From NCBI GenBank assembly GCA_023954035.1, contig JAMLIT010000010.1, forward strand, positions 1 through 64,000: a DNA stretch of 64,000 bases, read 5' to 3'. Both the position numbers and the translations under genes were made by a program. Under the pieces are notes generated by a model. The model saw nothing but the letters and a program-made list of their open reading frames with translations. It made no database searches and was not told the origin of the DNA. Of this stretch, positions 9,071-19,531 are shown in pieces. The stretch's first letter is position 1. Each line of letters starts with the position of its first letter. This DNA is from Burkholderiaceae bacterium (lineage in GTDB: Bacteria; Pseudomonadota; Gammaproteobacteria; Burkholderiales; Burkholderiaceae_C).

Positions 9071-10663
9071 TTACGCAGGCAGACTGGCGTACTGCTGAGC
9101 CAGTTGCTCGAACGCGTTTCGCTGAGCATCGCATTGGCCTTCTTCCTCAACGATTTCTGCGACGCGGGCCGCCATGGCACGAGCACGGCGCGCATCAAGA
9201 AAAAGCGCTCGCCATCGGCGGGCAAGCACGTCCTCCACGGTTCGCGCATACTCGTTGCGCACGGCGAAACGCACCATCGCCTCGGTCAGACCCATATCCA
9301 GTTCGGCGTCAGCGCCGGGAAGCTGGCGCACAAAGGCTTCTTCGCTTCCATAGCTGTGCCAGCCGGGGGCATCACACATGCGATGCACTACCGGCGTTGA
9401 GGGCGCGCCGACGAGCGGCAGATGGTTGGTCGCGCCGCCCACGCGTTGCTCCAATAGTCCCGTTTTGACGCATTTTTGCAACACGTCTTCGGCCATCGCC
9501 CGGTAAGTCGTCCATTTTCCGCCAGTCACTGTAACCAACCCACTTCGACTCGCAGTCACCGTGTGCTCGCGACTGAGGCTCTTCGTATTGTCCCCGTTTT
9601 CGTCCTGCGGCTTGACCAAGGGGCGCAGGCCGACCCACACGCTGCGCACATCCGCAGCCAGGGGCGCGCGACGCAGATATCGAGCCGACTCGTTGAGAAT
9701 GAACGCGACCTCGTCGGCAAAAGGCGCGGGCTCGCGGGCCAGGTCGTGGCGCGGGGTATCCGTTGTTCCGAGGATCACTTTGCCCAGCCAGGGGACGGCA
9801 AACAGAACCCGACCGTCGGCGGTCTTGGGCACCATCAGGGCATGCTCGGAACCAAGAAACTCCCGATCCACCACCAGATGAACCCCTTGGCTGGGAGCGA
9901 CCAGGGCTGAAACCGTCCTGCCCGTCGCCTGCGCATCGTGCTCGCGCAAGGCGTCGACCCAGACCCCCGTGGCGTTCACGACGCAGCGCGAACGCAAACG
10001 CAGGGTCCGCCCGGATTCGGTGTCACGGCAGACGATGCCGGCAATGCTCCCGTTTTCGTGAATCAGCCCGGTCGCCTCCACGTAATTGAGAACGACCGCG
10101 CCTGCGCGCGCGGCAGTGCGCGCAAGCGCCAAAGCAAGCCGGGCGTCGTCAAACTGGCCGTCCCAGTACTTGACGCTTCCCTTGAGGCCCTGTGGGCGCA
10201 CGGTCGGCAAGCATTCGAGCGTCCGTGCCCGTCCCAGAAATTCGGTGGCGCCCAGGCCGGCCTTGCCGGCCAGAGCGTCGTACATTTTCAGACCGATGCC
10301 GTAGAAAGGCGTCTCCCAGCAGTGGTAGGAAGGCATCACGAAGGGCAGGGGCTGCGCCAGGTGCGGCGCATTGTGCAGCAGCGTGGTGCGCTCGTGCAGC
10401 GCTTCTCGAACCAACGCAACGTTGCCCTGCGCCAGATAACGCACGCCTCCATGGACCAGTTTGGTAGCGCGCGACGAGGTACCTTTGGCAAAGTCGAAGG
10501 CTTCGACCAGCGCCACCCGAAAGCCGCGCGTTGCGGCATCCAGTGCCACCCCCAGCCCTGTTGCGCCACCGCCGACAACGACGAGGTCATAGGAGGAGTC
10601 ATTGGCCAGACACTCCAGGAGTTCGGGCCGCAGTGTCGGCGACGGAATGGACGACAGGGTCAT
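9071..10663 (-). CDS. glpD: Glycerol-3-phosphate dehydrogenase, FAD-dependent, aerobic type
   Basis: Oxidises sn-glycerol-3-phosphate to dihydroxyacetone phosphate and feeds electrons to quinone at the inner membrane. The N-terminal FAD-binding motif GGGATGLG (about 31-38) is followed by KGTSSRATKLVHGGVRYL, the family signature; a C-terminal helical domain follows. It is 530 aa from the ATG at 10663 (E. coli 501); a TTG seven codons upstream (10684) is the alternative. It is the last gene of the leftward glp unit, 191 bp after glpV, consistent with co-regulation with uptake and glpK. Confidence 0.95.
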   Translation of the reverse strand: MTLSSIPSPTLRPELLECLANDSSYDLVVVGGGATGLGVALDAATRGFRVALVEAFDFAKGTSSRATKLVHGGVRYLAQGNVALVREALHERTTLLHNAPHLAQPLPFVMPSYHCWETPFYGIGLKMYDALAGKAGLGATEFLGRARTLECLPTVRPQGLKGSVKYWDGQFDDARLALALARTAARAGAVVLNYVEATGLIHENGSIAGIVCRDTESGRTLRLRSRCVVNATGVWVDALREHDAQATGRTVSALVAPSQGVHLVVDREFLGSEHALMVPKTADGRVLFAVPWLGKVILGTTDTPRHDLAREPAPFADEVAFILNESARYLRRAPLAADVRSVWVGLRPLVKPQDENGDNTKSLSREHTVTASRSGLVTVTGGKWTTYRAMAEDVLQKCVKTGLLEQRVGGATNHLPLVGAPSTPVVHRMCDAPGWHSYGSEEAFVRQLPGADAELDMGLTEAMVRFAVRNEYARTVEDVLARRWRALFLDARRARAMAARVAEIVEEEGQCDAQRNAFEQLAQQYASLPA

Positions 10664-10854
10664 GGAGTGCAGGTGCTCACGCAATGAAAGGGTTTACCCT
10701 TGAAGCATTGTCCTGGGATTTGAAGGGATGCGCTGGCGCACGGCACAAAGGCGCGTGCCTTGGCCGCGCCGCGCGGGGCGCGCACTGCCCTTGCGATGCG
10801 CGCCCAACGGATGCGAGAGGAATCCAGCCCGGTCCCGACTCGCATGCCCGGTTC

Positions 10855-12588
10855 TCAACGAACCTTGCCGTCCTTCCATGCCTGAAGCAGCTTGTCGTAG
10901 GCAATGGTCTGACCCTTGGGTTTTTCATTGTCAAGCTTCTTCCACGGCGCGTGCTTGTCGCTCAGCCATTTCGCCGGATCGCTCTTGGGATTGAGCTTGG
11001 GCGGGCAGTGCTCCATGCCTGCACGTTGAAGGCGCGCCATCACCTGGTCCATTTCCTCAGCCAGGTTGTCCATGGCGGCCTGAGGCGTCTTTTCGCCGGT
11101 CACGGCCTGAGCCACGTTCTTCCACCACAGCTGCGCCAACTTGGGATAGTCAGGCACGTTGGTTCCAGTGGGCGACCATGCCACACGGGCGGGACTGCGG
11201 TAAAACTCCACCAGACCGCCCAGCTTGGGAGCCATTTCAGTCATGGCCTGCGAGCGGATATCGCTTTCGCGGATGGGCGTCAGTCCGACGATGGTTTTCT
11301 TCAACGACACCGATTTGGACGTCACAAACTGTGCATACAGCCAGGCCGCAGCGACCTTATTCGCGTCGTGGTCCTTGAAGAATGTCCATGAACCGACGTC
11401 CTGGTAGCCGTTTTGCATGCCTTGCTTCCAGTAAGGGCCGTTGGGTCCGGGCGCCATGCGCCACTTGGGCGTTCCGTCCGCGTTGACTACCGGAAGACCG
11501 GGCTTGATCATGTCAGCGGTGAACGCGGTGTACCAGAAGATCTGCTGAGCAATCTGTCCTTGCGCAGGCACCGGCCCGGCTTCGCCAAAGGTCATGCCGG
11601 TGGCTTCCTTGGGCGCGTACTTTTTCATCCAGTCGACGTACTTGGTCAGCGCGTAGACCGCTGCTGGCGAGTTCGTGGCGCCGCCACGGGACACTGAGGC
11701 CCCCACCGGCGTGCACTTGTCGTCGGCCACACGGATGCCCCACTCATCGATAGGCAGTCCGTTGGGGTTGCCGATGTCGGCCGTCCCCGCCATCGAAAGC
11801 CAGGCGTCGGTAAAGCGCCAGCCGAGCGAAGGATCCTTCTTGCCGTAGTCCATGTGACCGTAGATGGGCTTGCCGTCAATCTGCTTGACGTCGTCGGTGA
11901 AGAACTCGGCGATGTCCTCGTAGGCGCTCCAGTTTTGCGGCACGCCCAGCTCGTAGCCATATTTGGCCTTGAATTTGTCCTGCAGATCCTTGCGAGCAAA
12001 GAGATCGGCGCGGAACCAGTACAGATTGGCGAACTGCTGGTCGGGCAACTGGTACATTTTGCCGTCGGGCGCCGTGGTAAAACTGGTGCCGATAAAGTCT
12101 TTCAGATCCAGGCCCGGGTTCGTATAGTCCTTGCCCTTTCCGGCCATGTAGTCGGTCAAGCTCATGATCTTGCCGTAACGGTAGTGGGTGCCGATCAAGT
12201 CCGAATCGCTGATCCAGCCGTCATAGATCGATTTGCCGGACTGCATCGAGGTTTGCAGTTTTTCGACCACGTCGCCTTCCTGGATCAGGTCGTGCTTGAC
12301 CTTGATGCCGGTGATTTCTTCGAAAGCCTTGGCCAGCGTCTTCGATTCGTACTCGTGCGTAGTGATGGTTTCCGACACCACCGAAATCTCCTTGACGCCC
12401 TTGCCCTGAAGCTTCTTGGCAGCGTCAATGAACCACTTCATCTCGGCAGTCTGCTGATCCTTGCTGAGCGTGGAGGGTTGGAACTCGCTGTCAATCCATT
12501 TCTTGGCTTCTGCCTCGCCGGCCCAGGCCGCCTGGCCCAACGCCAGCGCCGCAGCGGCAAACGCCACTGCCTTGAATTGCACCTTCAT
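10855..12588 (-). CDS. glpV: Glycerol ABC transporter, periplasmic substrate-binding protein
   Basis: Extracytoplasmic solute-binding protein of 577 aa, long for the family-1 type, matching the GlpV class of the Rhizobium glycerol transporter. A signal peptide is evident (1-23, ending AQAAWA-type: GQAAWA then GEAEAK). The open frame extends 22 codons upstream, but the ATG at 12588 has a GAGGAGAC Shine-Dalgarno and starts the signal peptide. Conserved context: glpU, glpQ, glpP, glpT and glpS upstream and glpD downstream. Glycerol as substrate is inferred from this neighbourhood. Confidence 0.9.
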   Translation of the reverse strand: MKVQFKAVAFAAAALALGQAAWAGEAEAKKWIDSEFQPSTLSKDQQTAEMKWFIDAAKKLQGKGVKEISVVSETITTHEYESKTLAKAFEEITGIKVKHDLIQEGDVVEKLQTSMQSGKSIYDGWISDSDLIGTHYRYGKIMSLTDYMAGKGKDYTNPGLDLKDFIGTSFTTAPDGKMYQLPDQQFANLYWFRADLFARKDLQDKFKAKYGYELGVPQNWSAYEDIAEFFTDDVKQIDGKPIYGHMDYGKKDPSLGWRFTDAWLSMAGTADIGNPNGLPIDEWGIRVADDKCTPVGASVSRGGATNSPAAVYALTKYVDWMKKYAPKEATGMTFGEAGPVPAQGQIAQQIFWYTAFTADMIKPGLPVVNADGTPKWRMAPGPNGPYWKQGMQNGYQDVGSWTFFKDHDANKVAAAWLYAQFVTSKSVSLKKTIVGLTPIRESDIRSQAMTEMAPKLGGLVEFYRSPARVAWSPTGTNVPDYPKLAQLWWKNVAQAVTGEKTPQAAMDNLAEEMDQVMARLQRAGMEHCPPKLNPKSDPAKWLSDKHAPWKKLDNEKPKGQTIAYDKLLQAWKDGKVR

Positions 12589-12660
12589 TGCATGTCTCCT
12601 CATTCTTCCCCCCTTGAAAGAACTCCGGCCCTGGGGGATCCGGCCGGAATTCAACGAACT

Positions 12661-12969
12661 TCACCCTTTGCGCAAAATCAGCGTCAAAAGCCCCATGGAG
12701 AGCACCAGGCTGATCCAGACCGAGGGCTCGGCCTGCAGGGAAAACCACTGCATCATCTTTTCGCCAAGCCCCACCCAGATCAGATTGAAGTAGGCAGCGC
12801 CCAACAACCCGATGAAAAGGCGGTCCCCGCGTGTGGTGGCAATGGGCAGAAAGCCTTTTCGCAGCACCGTCGGCGACTTGATCTCCCACACGGTCATGCC
12901 TGTGAGCATCAAGGCAATGCAGACAAAAAACACGGCCACTGGCGTGGTCCAGGCCATCCACTCGAACAT
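12661..12969 (-). CDS. glpU: Small membrane protein of the glycerol transporter (DUF2160)
   Basis: 102 aa with three hydrophobic segments (about 8-28, 48-68 and 82-100). In Rhizobium leguminosarum the equivalent small gene lies between the permeases and the binding protein of the glycerol ABC system; its role there is not well defined. Here it sits between glpQ and glpV in the same direction. Being always linked to the transporter, it is probably an accessory membrane component. Confidence 0.85.
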   Translation of the reverse strand: MFEWMAWTTPVAVFFVCIALMLTGMTVWEIKSPTVLRKGFLPIATTRGDRLFIGLLGAAYFNLIWVGLGEKMMQWFSLQAEPSVWISLVLSMGLLTLILRKG

Positions 12970-13022
12970 CAGACTCTCCTAGTCGGTTGGGGACAGATCC
13001 AAAAGGCCCATCCGCGAATCAT

Positions 13023-13827
13023 TCAGACCCGGCCCATCGCAAAGCCTTTGGCGATGTAGTGCCGTACGAACCAGATCACGATCGCACCCGGAACGATGGT
13101 CAACACGCCCGCTGCGGCCAGCGTGGCCCAATCCATGCCTGAAGCCGAGACGGTGCGCGTCATCGTCGCCACAATGGGCTTGGCGTTGACGCTTGTCAGC
13201 GTGCGCGCCAGCAGCAGCTCCACCCAGCTGAACATGAAACAGAAAAAAGCAGCCACACCAACCCCTGCTTTGATCAGCGGCAAAAAGATGGTCAGGAAGA
13301 ACCGCGGAAAGCTGTAGCCATCGATGTAGGCCGTCTCGTCGATCTCGCGCGGAATCCCGCTCATGAACCCTTCGAGAATCCACACCGCCAGCGGCACGTT
13401 GAACAGCAGGTGCGCTAACGCGACTGCGATGTGCGTGTCCATCAAGCCCACCGTGGTGTAGAGCTGAAAAAACGGTAGCAAGAAAACGGCGGGCGGCGTC
13501 ATCCGGTTGGTCAGCAACCAGAAGAACACATGCTTGTCACCCAGGAACTGGTAGCGGGAAAACGCGTAGGCGGCAGGCAGGGCCACCGTGAGCGAGATCA
13601 CCATATTGATACCGACGTAGATCAGGCTGTTGATGTACCCCGAATACCAGGACGGATCGGTGAAGATGGTTTGATAGTTGGCCCAGGTGAAGTGCTGCGG
13701 GAAGAACGAAAAGTTCGAGAGGATTTCCTCGTTCGTCTTGAAGCTCATGTTGACCATCCAGTAGATGGGAAGCACGGCAAACACCAGATACAGCGCCAGG
13801 AAGATGCTGCGTTTGCGGAAGCGCTTT

Positions 13828-13835
<8 letters not shown>
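13023..13835 (-). CDS. glpQ: Glycerol ABC transporter permease (MalG-like)
   Basis: Inner-membrane permease, 270 aa, about six transmembrane helices. The EAA loop that docks the ATPase is at about 155-175 (EGFMSGIPREIDETAYIDGY). The start overlaps the end of glpP by 8 bp, indicating translational coupling. It pairs with GlpP as the heterodimeric channel. The symbol follows the Rhizobium glpSTPQUV naming and does not mean the E. coli glycerophosphodiesterase GlpQ. Confidence 0.9.
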
Positions 13836-14724
<889 letters not shown>

Positions 14725-14785
14725 TTGTAAACCTCCGTGCTGGGCACTGCGGTTCGAGCTTGCTGGGGAGCGGCCCGGCGCGCGC

Positions 14786-15859
14786 TCATGCCAGCAACTC
14801 CTCGTTTTGATAAAAGCAGGTGTGCTCGCCCAGCACCTTGAGCCACACGGTTCCCCCCACGGCTGGTGCGGCAGTTTCCGACCCCAAGCGCGCTCGCAGC
14901 ATCTGACCGCCGACTTCGGCGGTCAGCATCCAATAGGTGCCAATGTCCTGCACCCGGAGCACGGTACAGGGCAGCGCCCCTGGCGCGTCTGGCGCGCTCA
15001 GCGCGAGGTACTCAGGGCGCACGCCGACTTGCAGCGGACCGCTCGGAAGGTTCGGCTGCGAGATAGCCAGCGAATACCCGGCGAGCTGCAGACGGCCGTC
15101 CTGGTGCTGGGCAGAGAGAAAATTCATGCCCGGCGAGCCAATGAAATGCCCCACGAACACATGCTGGGGGCGCTCGAACAAGGCGTCCGCTGCGCCCACC
15201 TGCACGGCGCGCCCGCGCGTCATGACCACCACTTCGTCGGCAAAGGTCAGCGCTTCCACTTGGTCATGCGTCACGTAGATCAAGGTGAGCTTGAGTTCGT
15301 GGTGAATCTGCTTGAGCTTGCGGCGCAGCTTCCATTTCAGGTGCGGGTCGATCACGGTCAGCGGCTCATCGAACAACACCGCGGCCACATCGGGGCGCAC
15401 CAGACCACGTCCGAGCGAAATCTTCTGCTTGGCGTCGGCCGCCAGACCAGCAGCGCGTTGGTCGAGCTGGCCGCTGAGTTCCAGCATCTCGGCGATGGTT
15501 CCCACACGCTCGCGAATCTGCGCTTCGGGCATCTTCCGATTGCGCAGCGGAAACGCCAAGTTCTCCGCCACCGTCATGGTGTCGTAGATCACCGGGAACT
15601 GAAACACCTGCGCGATGTTGCGCTCCTGGGGGCTGGCACGGGTCACGTCGCGGCCATCGAACTGCACGCTGCCGCGCGAGGGCACCAACAGTCCGGAAAC
15701 GATGTTGAGCATGGTGGTCTTGCCGCAGCCAGATGGGCCCAGCAGCGCATAGGCACCGCCATCGGCAAACTCCATCTTGAGCGGCAACAGTGCGTAGTCG
15801 CTGTCGCTTTGCGGGTTGGCCTTGTACGCGTGGGCCAGGTCAAGGGTGATGCGTGCCAT
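14786..15859 (-). CDS. glpT: Glycerol ABC transporter ATP-binding protein GlpT, signature motif degenerate
   Basis: Cytosolic ATPase, 357 aa. Walker A GPSGCGKTT (41-49), Q-loop Q87, Walker B with DEP (about 160-166) and switch histidine H198 (YVTHDQ) are intact, but where LSGGQ is expected (about 138-147) the sequence reads GLAADAKQKI. A C-terminal TOBE-like regulatory domain follows. The open frame runs 54 codons further upstream into glpS; the ATG at 15859, one base after the glpS TGA, is the coupled start. Its defect is complementary to that of GlpS. Confidence 0.92.
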   Translation of the reverse strand: MARITLDLAHAYKANPQSDSDYALLPLKMEFADGGAYALLGPSGCGKTTMLNIVSGLLVPSRGSVQFDGRDVTRASPQERNIAQVFQFPVIYDTMTVAENLAFPLRNRKMPEAQIRERVGTIAEMLELSGQLDQRAAGLAADAKQKISLGRGLVRPDVAAVLFDEPLTVIDPHLKWKLRRKLKQIHHELKLTLIYVTHDQVEALTFADEVVVMTRGRAVQVGAADALFERPQHVFVGHFIGSPGMNFLSAQHQDGRLQLAGYSLAISQPNLPSGPLQVGVRPEYLALSAPDAPGALPCTVLRVQDIGTYWMLTAEVGGQMLRARLGSETAAPAVGGTVWLKVLGEHTCFYQNEELLA

Positions 15860-15860
15860 C

Positions 15861-16940
15861 TCAGACTCCTCCCGCGCGGCGCGGCGCCAGCAGCAAGGCT
15901 TCGTCATCGCCAAACACGTAGACCTGCCCCGGATGCACATGCAAGGCCACCGGCGCGCCGAGGTCAAAGTAATGCACACCCGTGACCTGAGCCACCAGGC
16001 TGCCCATGGGCGAAGCCGCATGCACGTAGGTGTCGGACCCGGAGATTTCGGCCAACTCGACGGTCCCGTGCACGACGAGGTCGCCCGGCTGGGGCTTCAG
16101 TCGCAGGGAACTGGCGCGGATACCCACCACAAACCGCTGGCCGGCGCCCAGGCTCTTGGGTGCCTCCAGCGCCAGTTCGGTCCCGCCTTCCAGCAGCAGC
16201 CCGGACGCACTGCGCTGCGCGGCAATCTGGTTCATTGGCGGGTCGCTGAACGCGCGCGCTACGGCCAGGTTGGCCGGGGAATGAAAAACTTCGGAAGTGG
16301 GGCCGTACTGCAGCAGCCGCCCTTCATCGAGCACCGCCGTATAGCCGCCCAGCAGCAGCGCTTCGGTAGGCTCGGTGGTCGCATACACCACAGTGGAATC
16401 GCCGGAGGCAAAGAGCTGCGTCAGTTCGTCGCGCAGTTCCTCACGCAACTTGTAATCCAGGTTCACCAGCGGCTCGTCCAGCAACATCAGGGGTGCGCCC
16501 TTGGCCAGGGCGCGCGCCAGCGCGACGCGCTGCTGCTGCCCCCCGGACAGCTCGGCTGGCAGACGATCGAGAAACATCTCGATGTGCAAGCGCTCCGCCA
16601 ATTCGCGCACGCGCTGTCCCACATTTTTGTCGCCGCGAAGTTTCAGCGGCGACGCGATGTTCTTCGCGACGCTCATCGAGGGGTAGTTGATGAACTGCTG
16701 GTAGACCATGGCGACGTTGCGCTCGCGCACCGGCACACCTGTCACGTCGCGCCCGTCAACAAAGACGCTCCCGGTGGTGGGCTCATCCAGGCCGGCCATG
16801 ATGCGCATCAGGCTGGTCTTGCCGGCCTGCGTCGCGCCCAGGAGCACTGTCACGGCGCCACTGCGCAGCGACAGGTCCATCGGATACAGCCAGGTTTGCG
16901 CGCCGACCTTTTTGCCAACCGCTCGAAGAGTCAATTCCAT
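15861..16940 (-). CDS. glpS: Glycerol ABC transporter ATP-binding protein GlpS, switch histidine missing
   Basis: Cytosolic ATPase, 359 aa. Walker A GATQAGKTS (35-43), signature LSGGQQQR (131-138) and Walker B LMLLDEP (151-157) are intact, but the switch region reads YATTEPTEAL, so the usual histidine is T189. A TOBE-like C-terminal domain follows. The ATG at 16940 is preferred over an upstream in-frame codon because MELTLRAVGKKV is a normal NBD start. It is the first gene of the leftward glp operon, facing glpR across 149 bp. Confidence 0.92.
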   Translation of the reverse strand: MELTLRAVGKKVGAQTWLYPMDLSLRSGAVTVLLGATQAGKTSLMRIMAGLDEPTTGSVFVDGRDVTGVPVRERNVAMVYQQFINYPSMSVAKNIASPLKLRGDKNVGQRVRELAERLHIEMFLDRLPAELSGGQQQRVALARALAKGAPLMLLDEPLVNLDYKLREELRDELTQLFASGDSTVVYATTEPTEALLLGGYTAVLDEGRLLQYGPTSEVFHSPANLAVARAFSDPPMNQIAAQRSASGLLLEGGTELALEAPKSLGAGQRFVVGIRASSLRLKPQPGDLVVHGTVELAEISGSDTYVHAASPMGSLVAQVTGVHYFDLGAPVALHVHPGQVYVFGDDEALLLAPRRAGGV

Positions 16941-17010
16941 GACCGCTCCAGCCCCCGCAGGGCGCGGCCCGTTCGCGTGCAAGCTGCCGTCTTGATTTTT
17001 CGCATGGGTT

Positions 17011-17078
17011 CATTTTGATTCGTTTTTGTTCGAAATGGACCCGTGTTTACCCCTAAAAAATTCCTTTTGGTTCGATTT
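17011..17078. promoter_or_regulatory. Candidate GlpR operator repeats in the glpS-glpR divergent region
   Basis: Three copies of a TTTTG-(N)-TTCG motif lie between the divergent genes: TTTTGATTCG (17013-17022), TTTTGTTCG (17024-17032) and TTTTGGTTCG (17065-17074). DeoR-type GlpR operators in other bacteria also contain TTCG half-sites. The AT-rich tracts stand out from the high-GC surroundings. Binding by the adjacent regulator is inferred. Confidence 0.5.
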
Positions 17079-17089
17079 AAAGTATTCTT

Positions 17090-17857
17090 GTGAACACCAA
17101 CCCCCGACAACTCCTCTTGCTCAAGGAAGTGCATGCGCGTCAATCCGCCACCGTGGAGCAATTGGCCGACACCCTGGGAGTGACCTTGCAGACCGTGCGC
17201 CGCGATGTGCAGCGCCTGGCCGACGAGGGTCTGCTGACTCGCTTTCATGGTGGCGTGCGCGTTCCCGGTTCGACGGTGGAGAACATCGCGCATACCCAGC
17301 GCGAGACCCTCAACGCAGCGGAGAAGACCCGGATCGCGCGCCACGTCGCGCGTCAGATTCCAGACAACTGCTCGCTCATCCTTAACATCGGCACCACCAC
17401 CGAGGCCGTTGCGCGCGCGCTGCTTCACCACAAGGGCTTGCGCATCATCACCAACAACCTCAACGTGGCGGCGATCTTGAGCAGCAACCCCCAATGCGAG
17501 GTCATCGTGGCCGGCGGCGTGGTGCGCTCGCGCGACCGCGGCATCGTTGGCGAAACCGCAGTCGATTTCATGCGCCAGTTCAAAGTGGACATTGCCGTCA
17601 TCGGTATCTCCGGCATCGAGGCCGACGGCTCGTTGCGCGACTTCGACTACCGCGAAGTCAAGGTGGCGCAGACCGTGATCGCACAATCGCGCCAGGTCTG
17701 GCTGGCGGCCGACCACAGCAAGTTCAATCGGCCGGCGATGGTGCAACTCGCCACGCTGGCGCAAATCGACCGGCTGATCACCGATGCCGTACCCCCCGAG
17801 CCGTTTCCTGCGCTGCTGCAGGACGCCGGGGTCGTCTGCGACATTGCGCCGCTCTGA
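17090..17857 (+). CDS. glpR: Glycerol regulon repressor, DeoR family
   Basis: 255 aa. An N-terminal DeoR-type helix-turn-helix (about 18-55; [21 protein letters not shown]) is followed by a sugar-phosphate sensor domain of isomerase-like fold ([37 protein letters not shown]). The likely effector is glycerol-3-phosphate, by homology to E. coli GlpR. The start is GTG at 17090 with no strong Shine-Dalgarno. It is divergent from the transporter operon and 32 bp upstream of glpK. Confidence 0.92.
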   Translation: MNTNPRQLLLLKEVHARQSATVEQLADTLGVTLQTVRRDVQRLADEGLLTRFHGGVRVPGSTVENIAHTQRETLNAAEKTRIARHVARQIPDNCSLILNIGTTTEAVARALLHHKGLRIITNNLNVAAILSSNPQCEVIVAGGVVRSRDRGIVGETAVDFMRQFKVDIAVIGISGIEADGSLRDFDYREVKVAQTVIAQSRQVWLAADHSKFNRPAMVQLATLAQIDRLITDAVPPEPFPALLQDAGVVCDIAPL

Positions 17858-17889
17858 CGCCGCTTTCCATCCAACCGCTTCACCCTGCC

Positions 17890-19470
17890 ATGACCTACCT
17901 TCTCGCACTCGACCAAGGCACGTCCAGCTCCCGCAGCATTGTTTTTGATGAACATGGCCACATCGTCGCGCTGGCCCAGCGCGAGCTGACGCAAATCTAC
18001 CCCCGCCCCGGCTGGGTAGAGCACGATCCGCGGGAAATCTGGCACACCCAGCTGGGCACCGCCCGCGAAGCGCTGGCCACGGCCGGCATCGATGCGTCGC
18101 AGGTGCGCGCCCTGGGCATCACGAACCAGCGCGAGACCACCGTGCTGTGGAACCGCAAAACGGGCGCACCGGTACACAATGCCATCGTCTGGCAGGACCG
18201 CCGCGCCGAACCCGCATGCGCCGCGCTGCGCGAGGGCGGACATGCCGACACCATCGCAGACAAGACGGGCCTGTTGATCGACGCCTATTTTTCGGGCACC
18301 AAACTGCAATGGCTGCTTGACAACGTGCCCGGCGCGCGCGCCCAGGCCGAGCGCGGCGAACTGGCCTTTGGCACAGTCGACAGTTGGCTGATCTGGCAAC
18401 TCACCGAAGGCACGGTCCACGTCACCGACGTCACCAATGCGTCGCGCACCATGCTGTTGAACGTCCACACCAACGCCTGGGATGAAGAACTGCTCGCGCT
18501 GCTGCGCATTCCCGCATCGCTCCTGCCCAAGGTTCAGCCGTCCAGCAGCCACTTCGGCGACGCCGCAGCCAGTTTGCTGGGCCACCGGGTGGCCATTGGC
18601 GGCGTGGCGGGCGACCAGCAAAGCGCCCTGTTCGGCCAAGCCTGCTTTGCGCCCGGCATGGCCAAGAACACCTACGGTACCGGCTGCTTCCTGCTGATGC
18701 ATACCGGCAGCGCGTTCCGGCGTTCGGAAAATGGTCTGCTCACCACCAGCGCAGCGCAAATTGCCTCCCCGCTTGTCGCTTCGCGCACTGCGCAGCCCCC
18801 CGAAGGGGCCGTGGCCGGCTTGGGGCGGTCCGGCGCCGTGCAGACCACTGCAGCGCCACAGTTCGCCATGGAGGGCAGCGTCTTCGTCGGTGGCGCGGTG
18901 GTGCAGTGGCTGCGCGACGGCCTGCGCGCCATCTCGGCCAGCAACGAGGTGCAATCTCTGGCCGAGAGTGTTCCCGACGCCGGCGGCGTGATGATGGTTC
19001 CCGCCTTCACCGGCCTGGGCGCGCCCTACTGGCAACCGGACGCGCGCGGCACCATCACGGGACTCACGCGCGGCAGCACGCTGGCCCACATTGCGCGCGC
19101 CGCGCTAGAGAGCATCGCCTACCAAAGCGCCGCGCTGCTGCAGGCGATGGCACGCGACGCGGTGGCGGCCGGCAGCGTGCCGGTGACCGAGCTGCGCGTG
19201 GACGGCGGCGCCTGCGTGAACGATTTGCTGATGCAATTCCAATCGGATCTGCTGGGCATTCCCGTGGTGCGCCCGGCGGTGGTGGAAACCACGGCGCTGG
19301 GGGCCGCCTACCTGGCCGGGCTCTCCAGTGGCGTCTACGCCAGCACCGACGAACTGTCACGGCTGTGGCGCGCGGAACGCCGCTTCGAGCCCACGCTGGC
19401 ACCGGCGCGCGCCAGCGAGCTGATGCAGCGCTGGGAACACGCCGTGCGCCAGGCCACGCTGGCGCCCTGA
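17890..19470 (+). CDS. glpK: Glycerol kinase with an in-frame repeat-derived insertion
   Basis: Phosphorylates glycerol to sn-glycerol-3-phosphate, trapping it after uptake. FGGY-kinase family, 526 aa (E. coli 502). The N-terminal phosphate loop [22 protein letters not shown], and C-terminal [10 protein letters not shown] and [17 protein letters not shown] are intact. Residues about 291-321 (after LLTTSAAQ and before [11 protein letters not shown]) have no place in the family alignment and are encoded by a repeat-like DNA segment. An earlier in-frame extension overlaps glpR; ATG 17890 matches the conserved [13 protein letters not shown]. Confidence 0.96.
   Translation: MTYLLALDQGTSSSRSIVFDEHGHIVALAQRELTQIYPRPGWVEHDPREIWHTQLGTAREALATAGIDASQVRALGITNQRETTVLWNRKTGAPVHNAIVWQDRRAEPACAALREGGHADTIADKTGLLIDAYFSGTKLQWLLDNVPGARAQAERGELAFGTVDSWLIWQLTEGTVHVTDVTNASRTMLLNVHTNAWDEELLALLRIPASLLPKVQPSSSHFGDAAASLLGHRVAIGGVAGDQQSALFGQACFAPGMAKNTYGTGCFLLMHTGSAFRRSENGLLTTSAAQIASPLVASRTAQPPEGAVAGLGRSGAVQTTAAPQFAMEGSVFVGGAVVQWLRDGLRAISASNEVQSLAESVPDAGGVMMVPAFTGLGAPYWQPDARGTITGLTRGSTLAHIARAALESIAYQSAALLQAMARDAVAAGSVPVTELRVDGGACVNDLLMQFQSDLLGIPVVRPAVVETTALGAAYLAGLSSGVYASTDELSRLWRAERRFEPTLAPARASELMQRWEHAVRQATLAP
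18760..18852 (+). repeat. Repeat-like insertion within glpK
   Basis: About 93 bp encoding residues 291-321 of GlpK. The DNA has the look of a GC-rich palindromic intergenic element: GTCGCTTCGCGCAC, AGCCCCCCGAAGGGGCC (CCCC/GGGG hairpin) and GGCTTGGGGCGG. Its length is a multiple of three and it contains no stop in the glpK frame. I recall similar sequences between genes in Comamonadaceae; that match needs a search. Confidence 0.55.
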
Positions 19471-19531
19471 ATCTGTCTGGCTGGGCGACAATCTTTCTCC
19501 CGCTGATTGCGCCAACCCGTACGATGCCGCC

